DNA from: Thioalkalivibrio sp.
GTDB lineage: Bacteria; Pseudomonadota; Gammaproteobacteria; SpSt-1174
Length of the DNA: 13,714 bases
Direction of reading: 5' to 3'
Assembly (NCBI GenBank): GCA_011046015.1
Contig: DSBO01000088.1
Coordinates: forward strand, 1-13,714
Below are positions 7,965-13,714 of this stretch, piece by piece. Each line of letters opens with the position of its first letter. Within the stretch, counting starts at the first letter, position 1. The position numbers and the translations under genes are program-made. A model generated the notes under the pieces. That model was not told the origin of the DNA and did not search any database. It saw only the letters and a program-made list of their open reading frames with translations.

Positions 7965-8621
7965 TCAGCCGAACAGCTGCGCGCCGTATGCGCCGTGTTC
8001 ACGGATGTACTCGCGCAGCAGGTCGTCGAAGTCCGTCGTCACCGACTGCCGGGTGCTGGAGCGCCCGAGCAGCGCGCGGTGCCAGGCCGGCACCTTCGTG
8101 AGCCCGTCGTAGACGTCCAGCCCATGCCAGCCGTTCAGCACCTCAAAGCGCAGAAACAGCGGCGCGAGCGCGGCATCCACCAGGCTGAAGCTCGCGCCAT
8201 TGAAATACGGGCCCTCGCCGAGCAGGGTCTCGAACTGCGCGAGCTTCTTCACCACCGCGTGGTGGTGCGTATCGAAGGCATCCTCGTCCGAGGCGATCAT
8301 CATCTGGTACTGGTCGACGATGAGCGCCGAGCCAAATTCGATCCAGGCGCGATTGTGCGCCTTGCGTAGCGGATCGGCCGGGTGCAGCGACGGTGGATGA
8401 ATCTCGTCGAGATACTCGTTGATCACCGCCGACTCGAACAGCACGGTATCGCCCACCTGGAGCACCGGCACCTTGCCAAAGGGCGAGATCGCCAGGAACC
8501 AGTCCGGCGGCTCGGCGAGGTCGATATAGGTGACATCGAAATCCACTCCCTTCTCGATCAGGGTGATAACCGAGCGCTGGACGAAGGGGCAGAGCTTGAA
8601 ACTGACGAGTTGCATGGTCAT
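7965..8621 (-). CDS. Glutathione S-transferase family protein, Cys-type (omega-like)
   Basis: This 218-residue cytosolic protein has an N-terminal thioredoxin-fold domain (about 1-82) and a C-terminal all-helical domain. The active-site segment SFKLCPFVQR places Cys11 in the CPF motif typical of omega-class and related Cys-GSTs, which favour thiol transfer, dehydroascorbate reduction or glutathionyl reduction over conjugation. The cis-proline motif KVPVL (P52) and the glutathione-binding ES pair (63-64) are present. Start: the ATG at 8621 has GGA about 9 bases upstream; an ATG at 8615 is also possible and differs by two residues. Exact substrate unknown. Confidence 0.9.
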   Translation of the reverse strand: MTMQLVSFKLCPFVQRSVITLIEKGVDFDVTYIDLAEPPDWFLAISPFGKVPVLQVGDTVLFESAVINEYLDEIHPPSLHPADPLRKAHNRAWIEFGSALIVDQYQMMIASDEDAFDTHHHAVVKKLAQFETLLGEGPYFNGASFSLVDAALAPLFLRFEVLNGWHGLDVYDGLTKVPAWHRALLGRSSTRQSVTTDFDDLLREYIREHGAYGAQLFG

Positions 8622-8629
8622 TGATCAAT
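8620..8629. promoter_or_regulatory. Palindrome ATTGATCAAT over the GST start
   Basis: A perfect 10-bp palindrome overlaps the GST translation start. The same 10-mer occurs at 10555-10564 in the surface-protein promoter. It resembles an FNR half-site, but the second half-site does not fit at this copy (2 of 5 bases). Function is speculative. Confidence 0.2.
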
Positions 8630-8836
8630 TTCCGGATAGATGGCGGATGCGCGCCAGCATAACGCCCGGGGTCGAGATTCGCGACTCGCGGGCGCTGGCA
8701 GGTCGTGCATGACCAGTCTTACGGCCGGCCTCTGGATGCACATCAGTATCCGACAGTGGTTCGTTATCCTGTAGCCCGTTGCAAAAAACCCGCGCCCGCA
8801 GCCTGGCCGGGAGGCCAGACCGGATCAGGCCTCGAA
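8622..8836. other. Spacer upstream of GST
   Basis: With the REP-like element and the 34 bp after it, this spacer makes a gene-free stretch of 367 bp (8622-8988). It should contain the GST promoter on the minus strand; I see only a weak -10-like TATGCT (8656-8661) without a good -35. A perfect 6-bp hairpin, CTGGCC-GGGA-GGCCAG, lies at 8803-8818 just before the REP-like element. No gene is supported. Confidence 0.45.
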
Positions 8837-8954
8837 CCCGTCATCCCTGCGAACGCAGGAATCCCGCTGCGATGCGTACCGAAGACGGGGTTCTTGCAGG
8901 CTCCGCTGCCGGACCGGGTCAGGGCTGGTACAGGCTTCGCGCCGCAGTGACGGG
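8837..8954. repeat. REP-like / MITE-like palindromic element
   Basis: The left end CCCGTCATCCCTGCGAACGC (8837-8856) belongs to the widespread proteobacterial REP-like class whose translation reads VIPANAGIP. It contains the hairpin CCTGCG-AA-CGCAGG (8846-8859). The right end carries the inverted counterpart, CGCAGTGACGGG, ending at 8954, so CCCGTCA and TGACGGG bound a 118-bp unit. Such elements are non-coding, are moved by RAYT-type transposases in trans, and often sit between genes. The full unit's boundaries are inferred from this single copy. Confidence 0.65.
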
Positions 8955-8988
8955 AAATGTGCCGGAACAGCCCGCCGACAGATCGCCG

Positions 8989-9525
8989 TCAGGGCGACAG
9001 ACGCGCGACGATGCCCTCGTGGCCGTTGGCCCGGGCATGCTGCAGGGCGTCGCGCCCTTCGAGATCGCGCAAGGCCGGATCGGCACCGTGTTCCAGCAGC
9101 ACGTCCACCACCGCCGCGTGGCCAAGGCTGGCCGCCCAGATGAGCGCGGTATATCCCTGGGTGGCCTCCTGCTGATCGACGAAGGCCCCGGCCTCGAGCA
9201 GGCGACGCACCACGGCAGCGTGGTTGTTCGAGGCGGCCAGCAGCAGCGCACTGTAACCTCCCTTGTCCGCAGCATTGACCTCGGCGCCGGCGGCGAGTAG
9301 CAGCTCCACCGACTCCTGGCTACCACTGGCCGCCGCCTTCATCAGCGGCGTGAAGAGACAGATGTCGCGTACGTTCACGTCCGTGTTCGCGCCCAGCAGG
9401 GACTGGATGCGAGGCACGTCCCCCTGCTCGGCCGCACCCAGCAGGGCGGACTCGCGCACTTCCTCGGGTTCGGAACAGCCGACGAGAAACAGCCACGCGA
9501 GCAAAAATACTGGAACAAGACGCAT
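8989..9525 (-). CDS. Ankyrin-repeat outer-membrane lipoprotein
   Basis: This 178-residue secreted protein begins with a lipoprotein signal peptide, MRLVPVFLLAWLFLVGC, with the lipobox ending at Cys17 and Ser at +2, which favours the outer membrane. The rest is four full ankyrin repeats (about 26-57, 58-90, 91-124, 125-157) and a final partial repeat (158-178), with the usual A-A-x-x-G-x-x-x-x-V-x-x-L-L core. It is a protein-binding scaffold facing the periplasm; periplasmic ankyrin proteins in proteobacteria are sometimes linked to peroxide resistance. The ATG at 9525 is chosen because it opens the signal peptide directly; the longer frame to 9609 would put 28 residues before it. It lies 127 bp downstream of the FNR-like gene on the same strand. 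Partner unknown. Confidence 0.88.
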   Translation of the reverse strand: MRLVPVFLLAWLFLVGCSEPEEVRESALLGAAEQGDVPRIQSLLGANTDVNVRDICLFTPLMKAAASGSQESVELLLAAGAEVNAADKGGYSALLLAASNNHAAVVRRLLEAGAFVDQQEATQGYTALIWAASLGHAAVVDVLLEHGADPALRDLEGRDALQHARANGHEGIVARLSP

Positions 9526-9615
9526 GTAAACACCCCCCACCCGGGACCCGAGATCAGAACACGCGCCCATTGTCATACGCGGGGGGATAGGGGTCAGTGC
9601 CAAAGTCACACTGAC

Positions 9616-9647
9616 GCAGGCGCCTGCAACCCGGCCCGGATGGCCGG
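9616..9647 (-). terminator. Tandem GC hairpins after the FNR-like gene
   Basis: Two small inverted repeats lie right after the regulator's stop (9653): CCGGCC-CGGAT-GGCCGG (9631-9647) and the perfect palindrome GCAGGCGCCTGC (9616-9627). No T-tract follows, so they could attenuate rather than terminate transcription towards the ankyrin lipoprotein gene. Confidence 0.35.
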
Positions 9648-9652
9648 CCGCC

Positions 9653-10399
9653 TCAATCGACGGAGGATTCGCGCGCGATCAGTTCCTGCAGTTTCTGCGA
9701 CTCGATCCGGTGGGTATTGGCCGCCACCTTGTAGATGAGCCGGTGACGCTTGAACTCGGCGATGATGCGGCTGGCGGTCTCCTTGGTCACACCGACCACG
9801 GCGGCCATGTCGTCGCGCGGCAGCAGCTCGATGTCGCCGTTGCGATCCGAACCAATCTCCGCCAGCAGCAACAGCAGCTGGGCAATGCGCACCCGCGCCT
9901 TGCCGGTATTGAGATGCTTGATCCAGTGATCCGCGCGATCGACCTGGTACTGCAGCTGCTGGCGCACCCGGTCGCACAGCTCCGGGTGATGCAGCTCCAG
10001 GTCGACCAGGGTGGCAAGCGGGATGCGGCACAGATCCACGTCCTGGGTCGCCACGGCGGTGTGGTGATAGGCCGTGCCCTGGTCGAGCAGCTCCAGTCCC
10101 ACCACGGCGCCCTTGCCGAGCAGGCGCACGATGCGCTCGCTGCCGTCCACCCCCAGCGAGAGCAGCTTCACCAGTCCCCGGCGGATGGAAAACACCTCGC
10201 GCCCCGCATACCCCTCGCGATAGAGGATACTGCCGGGGGGATAGTGCTCGTTGCCAATGGGCTGAAGCAGGTGGTCGAAACTCTCGGGCGGGAGCTGCGA
10301 GAACAGCATCATGCCGCGGATCGCGCAGTGCGTGCAGTCCGATCGCCCCATCCACTCGTGATCGGTGCAGTAACTGGGCTTGCCGAGTCGGTGGGGCAT
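9653..10399 (-). CDS. Crp/Fnr-family regulator, FNR-like with candidate Fe-S cysteines
   Basis: This 248-residue cytoplasmic transcription factor has an N-terminal Cys cluster, a cyclic-nucleotide-binding-type beta-roll (about 35-125), a long dimerisation helix (about 138-162) and a C-terminal winged HTH (about 165-240). Cysteines C11, C22 and C25 lie at the N-terminus, and C124 in DLCRIPLATL aligns with C122 of E. coli FNR, giving four possible [4Fe-4S] ligands. FNR's N-terminal spacing is C-x2-C-x5-C, whereas here it is C-x10-C-x2-C. The recognition helix has E207-T-A-S210-R211, the E-x-x-S-R triad that reads TTGAT half-sites in FNR. The ATG at 10399 is preferred over an upstream GTG (10441) because GGAG sits 5 bases before it. 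The gene is divergent from the surface-protein gene. Oxygen sensing is inferred, not shown; NO or redox sensing is possible. Confidence 0.88.
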   Translation of the reverse strand: MPHRLGKPSYCTDHEWMGRSDCTHCAIRGMMLFSQLPPESFDHLLQPIGNEHYPPGSILYREGYAGREVFSIRRGLVKLLSLGVDGSERIVRLLGKGAVVGLELLDQGTAYHHTAVATQDVDLCRIPLATLVDLELHHPELCDRVRQQLQYQVDRADHWIKHLNTGKARVRIAQLLLLLAEIGSDRNGDIELLPRDDMAAVVGVTKETASRIIAEFKRHRLIYKVAANTHRIESQKLQELIARESSVD

Positions 10400-10554
10400 G
10401 AGGTCTCCGGGCCTTGTCTCAGAAGATTGATGCGTGAACACGTCGCCACATTGACGACAACTTCATGAAACTTTACCCCCTCCGCCCCCTGACACCAAGT
10501 GAGGCAGAACCATTTTGTAACGGGTTTGTTAAATCCAGCAGGAAAGCGATCACG

Positions 10555-10569
10555 ATTGATCAATGTCAT
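10555..10569 (+). promoter_or_regulatory. Candidate FNR box
   Basis: TTGAT-CAAT-GTCAT (10556-10569) matches 8 of 10 positions of the FNR consensus TTGAT-N4-ATCAA. It is centred near 10562.5, about 41 bp before the predicted transcription start (about 10603), which is the class II activator position. It also contains the palindrome ATTGATCAAT. The adjacent divergent gene encodes an FNR-like protein with matching recognition residues. Confidence 0.55.
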
Positions 10570-10590
10570 TCTTCCACCTGCGGTCTCTGC

Positions 10591-10596
10591 TATAAG
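10591..10596 (+). promoter_or_regulatory. -10 element of the surface-protein gene
   Basis: TATAAG preceded by CTGC is a good -10 match 51 bp upstream of the start codon. At 17-bp spacing the -35 position reads ATTCTT, which is poor. A good -10 without a -35 is typical of activator-dependent promoters and fits the FNR-like box upstream. The 5' leader would be about 44 bases, ending in the ribosome-binding site GGAGAG (10632-10637). Confidence 0.55.
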
Positions 10597-10646
10597 TGGT
10601 GGCGTTGGATTACTCACACGACCCAGCCACTCGGAGAGATAAGAAC

Positions 10647-12809
10647 ATGCGTTTCAAGAAGAGCACCCTGGCCCTGGGTGTCGGCGTTGCACTGGTCGCG
10701 ACCACTGCCTATGCGCTGACCCAGCTGGCCGTCAATGATCCCATCGTCCTGTCCACAGAAGCAGGTGGCGCCCTGGGCAACGGCGCCAACAAGAGCAAGC
10801 TGTTCCGTCACCGCGACGGCACGCTGCTGACCGTGTACGGCGACTACGTCGACGACACCAAGCTGGTCTATGACCTCAAGGGCCAGTACGAACGCCCGGC
10901 CCGCGACCTGTTCGTGCGCACCTGCGACAGCATCGCCAACAGCTGCATGGAAGACACCCACTGGAGTCCCCCGGTCAACATCTCCGGCCATGCCGAGCTG
11001 TCGAGCATCGACGCCGACTGGGACGGCGACGGCGCACTGGAACCCTTCTGGGGCGATGCCGAGAAACCCAATGGCTTCATCAACCCCAATGGCGTGACCG
11101 TGGTGAGCTGGGTGAGCCACTACTGCCCGGGGGGCGATCAGCGCGCGCGCCTCTACATCGAGCGTGACAGCCGCGTCATCCCCTTCACCTGCACCTGGGT
11201 GAACTACTCCACCGACCGCGGCACCACCTGGGAAGGGCCGATCCAGCTCAGCTCGGGCGAGCGCGCCGCCAAGCAGGACGTGAACCGCGGCACCGCCAAC
11301 TGGTGGGCCGTCACCTGGCAGGAAGACCCGACTGGCCTCGAGCTGGGCGAGGCCGAGGGTCCCGGTGACGGTGCCTCGGGGGCCAACGTCAGCGGCGGTA
11401 CCGATATCTGGTACAGCTACACCGACGGTGCCAATGATGCGTCCATCAGTGAACCCCTGCCCACGAACGGCTGGGTATTCAGCCCCCCGGTGCGGCTGAC
11501 CGACAATGTCGACGGCACCGGCACGCCGGGCAGCCTGGACATCGTCTTCGACGACGCCGGCAACCCGGTTCCCCAGGGCAGCATCGAGAAGGGCAGCGCC
11601 GGCGCCTCGCGCGCCAACCTCGGCGCGGTCGGCAACACCGTCATCTCGGCCTGGGAAGAGACCAAGGGCTCGGGTGGCCTGGACGAGGGCAAGTTCATCC
11701 GTTACCTGAACTTCCCGGTCAACGCCGCACCTGAGATATCGGCTGGCTGCATCATCAGCGATCCGGAAAAGAACGCCCGGCGCGTGCGCTTCGTTACCCA
11801 GGCGCCCAATTCGGGACCGGGAGACATGCGGCTTGGCATCTTCTGGAAGGAAGGCATCAACACCCAGGGTGGCCCGTCGGACATCCGCTTCCGCTACGCC
11901 ACTGGCGGTGTGGCCCCGGCCAACATGACACCCGCGGTCTCGCCGGACTGCGCCACGTCGGTGTATGAGGAAACCCAGGCACTGGTCGACCACGAACAGG
12001 GTTACAACGTCTCCAGTCGCACCAAGGACGTGGCGAGCTCGGGTGTCGACAACCTGGCCGACGACACCGAGCTGCAGTTCACCGAGAACGCGCTGGCCCA
12101 TCGCGGCCTGCTGCGCGGCGATGACCTGTGGCTCGGCTACAGCTACACCGAGAACCTGGCCCTGCTCACCTACCTGAACGAGGACAACTACAACTTCTGG
12201 ATCCGCAAGTTCAACGTCACCAACGGCTGGTCGCGCCCGCAGCAGGTGAGCAACGAGACCAACACGGAGGTCAACGTGCGCGAGCCGCGCCTGGTCGGCA
12301 CCCAGCCGGACGGCGACTTCTGCAACACGGTGGCCGAGGAGTGCCGCAACACGGAGACCTTCTACGTGGCCTGGGGCACCCAGACCAACGTCTCGCCGTG
12401 GGCGCCGGAGGCGCCGGCCGAACTGGGCCTGTTCATCACCCGGTCCACGGATGCCGGCGCGAGCTACGAGCCGGTGGTGCAGCTGTCCGTGGCCCAGGGC
12501 GTGGCCAGCGGGCTGCCCTTCGATGACGAGGAGGAGACCGCGAGCGCCTTCGAGTCGCAGATCCAGGTACGCCCGGATGGCGAGAAGTTCTACGCTGTCT
12601 GGAACCAGACCGACGAGACCGGCACCTACAACGAGTTCACCACCGGCGCGCCGGAAGAGGTGGCGGGGCCGGCGCTGACCGGTGGCAGCAGCAGCGGCTG
12701 CTCCATCGGCAACGGCACCTCCGGCAGCGACCCGCTGCTGCCCGGCCTGGCCCTCGCGGCCCTGGCCTGGCTCGGCCTGCGCCGTCGCCTCGGCGTGACC
12801 CGCGGATAG
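10647..12809 (+). CDS. Secreted beta-propeller-like surface protein with C-terminal Cys sorting tail
   Basis: This 720-residue exported protein has a Sec signal peptide (MRFKKSTLALGVGVALVATTAYA, likely cut after A23). The body has two Asp-box (BNR) motifs, S188-TDRGTTW195 and S600-TDAGASY607. It also has several VxxW-type strands (VVSWVSH, WAVTWQED, VISAWEE, YVAWGTQ, YAVWNQT), suggesting a sialidase-like beta-propeller, plus an Asp-rich DADWDGDGALEPF that looks like a calcium loop. The C-terminus is tripartite: a Gly/Ser linker with C685 (GGSSSGCSIG), DPLLP and a hydrophobic segment (about 697-711), then RRR (712-714). This is the layout of CTERM sorting signals, closest in my memory to the JDVT-CTERM type seen on 'choice-of-anchor' proteins. 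No catalytic residues are recognised. ATG 10647 is supported by GGAGAG. Function unknown; adhesion or substrate binding is possible. Confidence 0.8.
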   Translation: MRFKKSTLALGVGVALVATTAYALTQLAVNDPIVLSTEAGGALGNGANKSKLFRHRDGTLLTVYGDYVDDTKLVYDLKGQYERPARDLFVRTCDSIANSCMEDTHWSPPVNISGHAELSSIDADWDGDGALEPFWGDAEKPNGFINPNGVTVVSWVSHYCPGGDQRARLYIERDSRVIPFTCTWVNYSTDRGTTWEGPIQLSSGERAAKQDVNRGTANWWAVTWQEDPTGLELGEAEGPGDGASGANVSGGTDIWYSYTDGANDASISEPLPTNGWVFSPPVRLTDNVDGTGTPGSLDIVFDDAGNPVPQGSIEKGSAGASRANLGAVGNTVISAWEETKGSGGLDEGKFIRYLNFPVNAAPEISAGCIISDPEKNARRVRFVTQAPNSGPGDMRLGIFWKEGINTQGGPSDIRFRYATGGVAPANMTPAVSPDCATSVYEETQALVDHEQGYNVSSRTKDVASSGVDNLADDTELQFTENALAHRGLLRGDDLWLGYSYTENLALLTYLNEDNYNFWIRKFNVTNGWSRPQQVSNETNTEVNVREPRLVGTQPDGDFCNTVAEECRNTETFYVAWGTQTNVSPWAPEAPAELGLFITRSTDAGASYEPVVQLSVAQGVASGLPFDDEEETASAFESQIQVRPDGEKFYAVWNQTDETGTYNEFTTGAPEEVAGPALTGGSSSGCSIGNGTSGSDPLLPGLALAALAWLGLRRRLGVTRG

Positions 12810-12836
12810 GCCTTAACACCTACCCCGCAACCACAG

Positions 12837-12866
12837 GGCGCCACCTTCGGGGGGCGCCTTTTTTTT
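12837..12866 (+). terminator. Intrinsic terminator of the surface-protein gene
   Basis: GGCGCCACC (12837-12845) pairs with GGGGGCGCC (12850-12858) at 8 of 9 positions around a TTCG tetraloop, followed directly by eight T residues (12859-12866). This is a textbook Rho-independent terminator, 27 bp after the stop codon, so the next gene needs its own promoter. Confidence 0.93.
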
Positions 12867-13007
12867 GCGGCTGCCGTGCCGCGGCGGGCGAAGCGATGGA
12901 CGCTGGACTATACCCCTTCAGACGGGCCGCCGATGGCCTGGGCCGTGGCCAGGCCCCCAACCGCTCGATGGATAGGACATGAGTCCGGCCTTCCGGGATG
13001 ACGATGC

Positions 13008-13714
13008 ATGATCCATTCTGAAGTCGATATCGTCGGCATGCCTTACGTGCCGGGCTTCGCCACCGGCCGCCTGCAGGCCGGCGGCAGGGCCGGTGCCGGC
13101 GATCTCGCGCTGATCGGGCAGGACGACATCGCCCGCGTGGCCACGCCACCTGCGGGCTTCATCGTGGTCGAGGGCGCGCCCTTCTCGCACACCCTGATCA
13201 CCTTGCTGGGCTGGGGCGTACCGACCGTGCTGGTCTCCGCCATGCAGGCGGCAGAGCTGACAGAGGGGATGGCATTACACCTGGACGGCCTGAGCGGCCG
13301 GATCAGCAGCATGCGGCCAGCCGCATGGCCGCCCACCCCTGCGCAAGACCTGCAGACGGGCCGGCCGCTGCACATGGCCGACGGCGAACCGGTGCACCTG
13401 CTGGCCAGCGTGCGCACGCCAGAGGCCGCGCGCCACGCCGCCCAGGGGGGTGCCAGCGCGATCGGCCTGGTTCGGTCGGAGTTCCTGGTGCCGGCGGACG
13501 GGGCGATCCCGGATGCGACGTTCTACCGGCGGGAGATTCGGGCGCTGTGCGAGGCCGCCGCCCCGCTGCCCGTCACGCTGCGCCTGCTCGACCTGGCGAT
13601 GGACAAGCTACCGCCCTGGCTGCCGCGCCAGGCGGCGCTGGGGCAATCGCTCGGCCTGCAGGGCGTACGCCTCTATCCCACCTCTCCCGTGCGCGAGGTC
13701 GTGGAGGCCCAGCT
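13008..13714 (+). CDS. PEP-utilising-enzyme homologue (mobile plus TIM-barrel domain), partial
   Basis: The open frame begins at ATG 13008, where an in-frame TGA at 12999-13001 bars any longer start, and runs off the window after 235 codons. Residues about 10-100 match the phosphohistidine swivelling domain of PEP-utilising enzymes: PFSHTLITLLGWGVPTVLV corresponds to the TSH-type motif, putting the phosphohistidine at H61. From about 125 on it matches the TIM-barrel (PEP-utilizers_C): ASVRTPEAARHAAQGGASAIGL, R156-SEF for RTEF, and R192-LLDLAMDK for RTLDIGGDK. It lacks the N-terminal HPr-binding domain of PtsI and any ATP-grasp domain, so the phosphate donor and partner are unclear. The PEP-site arginines are kept, but the Gly-Gly of the DIGGDK loop is changed to Ala-Met. 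The Shine-Dalgarno is weak (GGGA). Confidence 0.8.
   Translation, partial: MIHSEVDIVGMPYVPGFATGRLQAGGRAGAGDLALIGQDDIARVATPPAGFIVVEGAPFSHTLITLLGWGVPTVLVSAMQAAELTEGMALHLDGLSGRISSMRPAAWPPTPAQDLQTGRPLHMADGEPVHLLASVRTPEAARHAAQGGASAIGLVRSEFLVPADGAIPDATFYRREIRALCEAAAPLPVTLRLLDLAMDKLPPWLPRQAALGQSLGLQGVRLYPTSPVREVVEAQ

Noticed and set aside
8616..8629. FNR box at the GST start
   Set aside because: Only the first half-site fits; the second half matches 2 of 5 and it overlaps the start codon.
8705..8950. 81-residue plus-strand protein
   Set aside because: The readable part (EPVIPANAGIPLR) is the familiar translation of a REP-like palindrome, not a gene.
10400..10441. Upstream GTG start giving a 262-residue FNR-like protein
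   Set aside because: The ATG at 10399 has a well-placed GGAG; the extra 14 residues add no conserved segment. Not excluded.
10614..12101. 495-residue minus-strand frame antisense to the surface protein
   Set aside because: GC-codon shadow rich in Val/Gly/Ala; the plus strand has a signal peptide, Asp-boxes, a sorting tail, RBS and terminator.
12935..12955. Inverted repeat GGCCTGG / CCAGGCC before the PEP-utilising gene
   Set aside because: No T-tract and ordinary for such GC-rich DNA; the real terminator is at 12837-12866.

Overview
The window looks like a chromosomal segment of a high-GC Gram-negative bacterium. My best guess is a gammaproteobacterium, possibly a sulfur-metabolising one. 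The grounds are the GC-rich third codon positions, a SulP permease, an ETHE1-type persulfide dioxygenase, an FNR-like regulator, periplasmic and outer-membrane export signals, and a Cys-containing C-terminal sorting signal. No marker gene fixes the taxonomy. There are no rRNA, tRNA, CRISPR, transposase or phage genes.

Layout. Bases 3-98 are a perfect heptanucleotide tandem array ending 4 bp beyond the stop of a minus-strand SulP permease (102-1901). A 405-bp divergent spacer separates this from a stand-alone CZB zinc-sensor-like protein (2307-2690, plus). A 442-bp unassigned spacer follows, then a persulfide dioxygenase (3133-3885, plus). This converges on a minus-strand run across a shared hairpin (3898-3921). 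Read in the direction of transcription, the run is a periplasmic adaptor, ABC ATPase and MacB-type permease (7815 down to 4731, 2-bp gaps), a six-cysteine zinc-ribbon protein (4665-4477) and a DUF3775 protein (4308-3922). Upstream of the run lie a Cys-type glutathione S-transferase (8621-7965), a REP-like element (8837-8954), an ankyrin-repeat lipoprotein (9525-8989) and an FNR-like regulator (10399-9653), all minus strand.

Right part. A 247-bp divergent region separates the regulator from a large secreted beta-propeller-like protein (10647-12809, plus) with a C-terminal Cys/hydrophobic/Arg sorting tail and a strong intrinsic terminator (12837-12866). The last gene (13008 to the window edge, plus) is an unusual PEP-utilising-enzyme homologue that starts at the phosphohistidine mobile domain and runs off the edge.

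How the parts may work together. The most interesting unit is 9653-12809. The regulator keeps the E-x-x-S-R recognition residues of FNR and four potential Fe-S cysteines in a non-canonical spacing. The divergent surface-protein promoter has an 8/10 FNR-box match centred about 41 bp upstream of the predicted start of transcription, the position expected for class II activation. This suggests redox control of a surface protein. The SulP permease, persulfide dioxygenase and GST loosely fit sulfur or thiol metabolism, but they do not form one operon.
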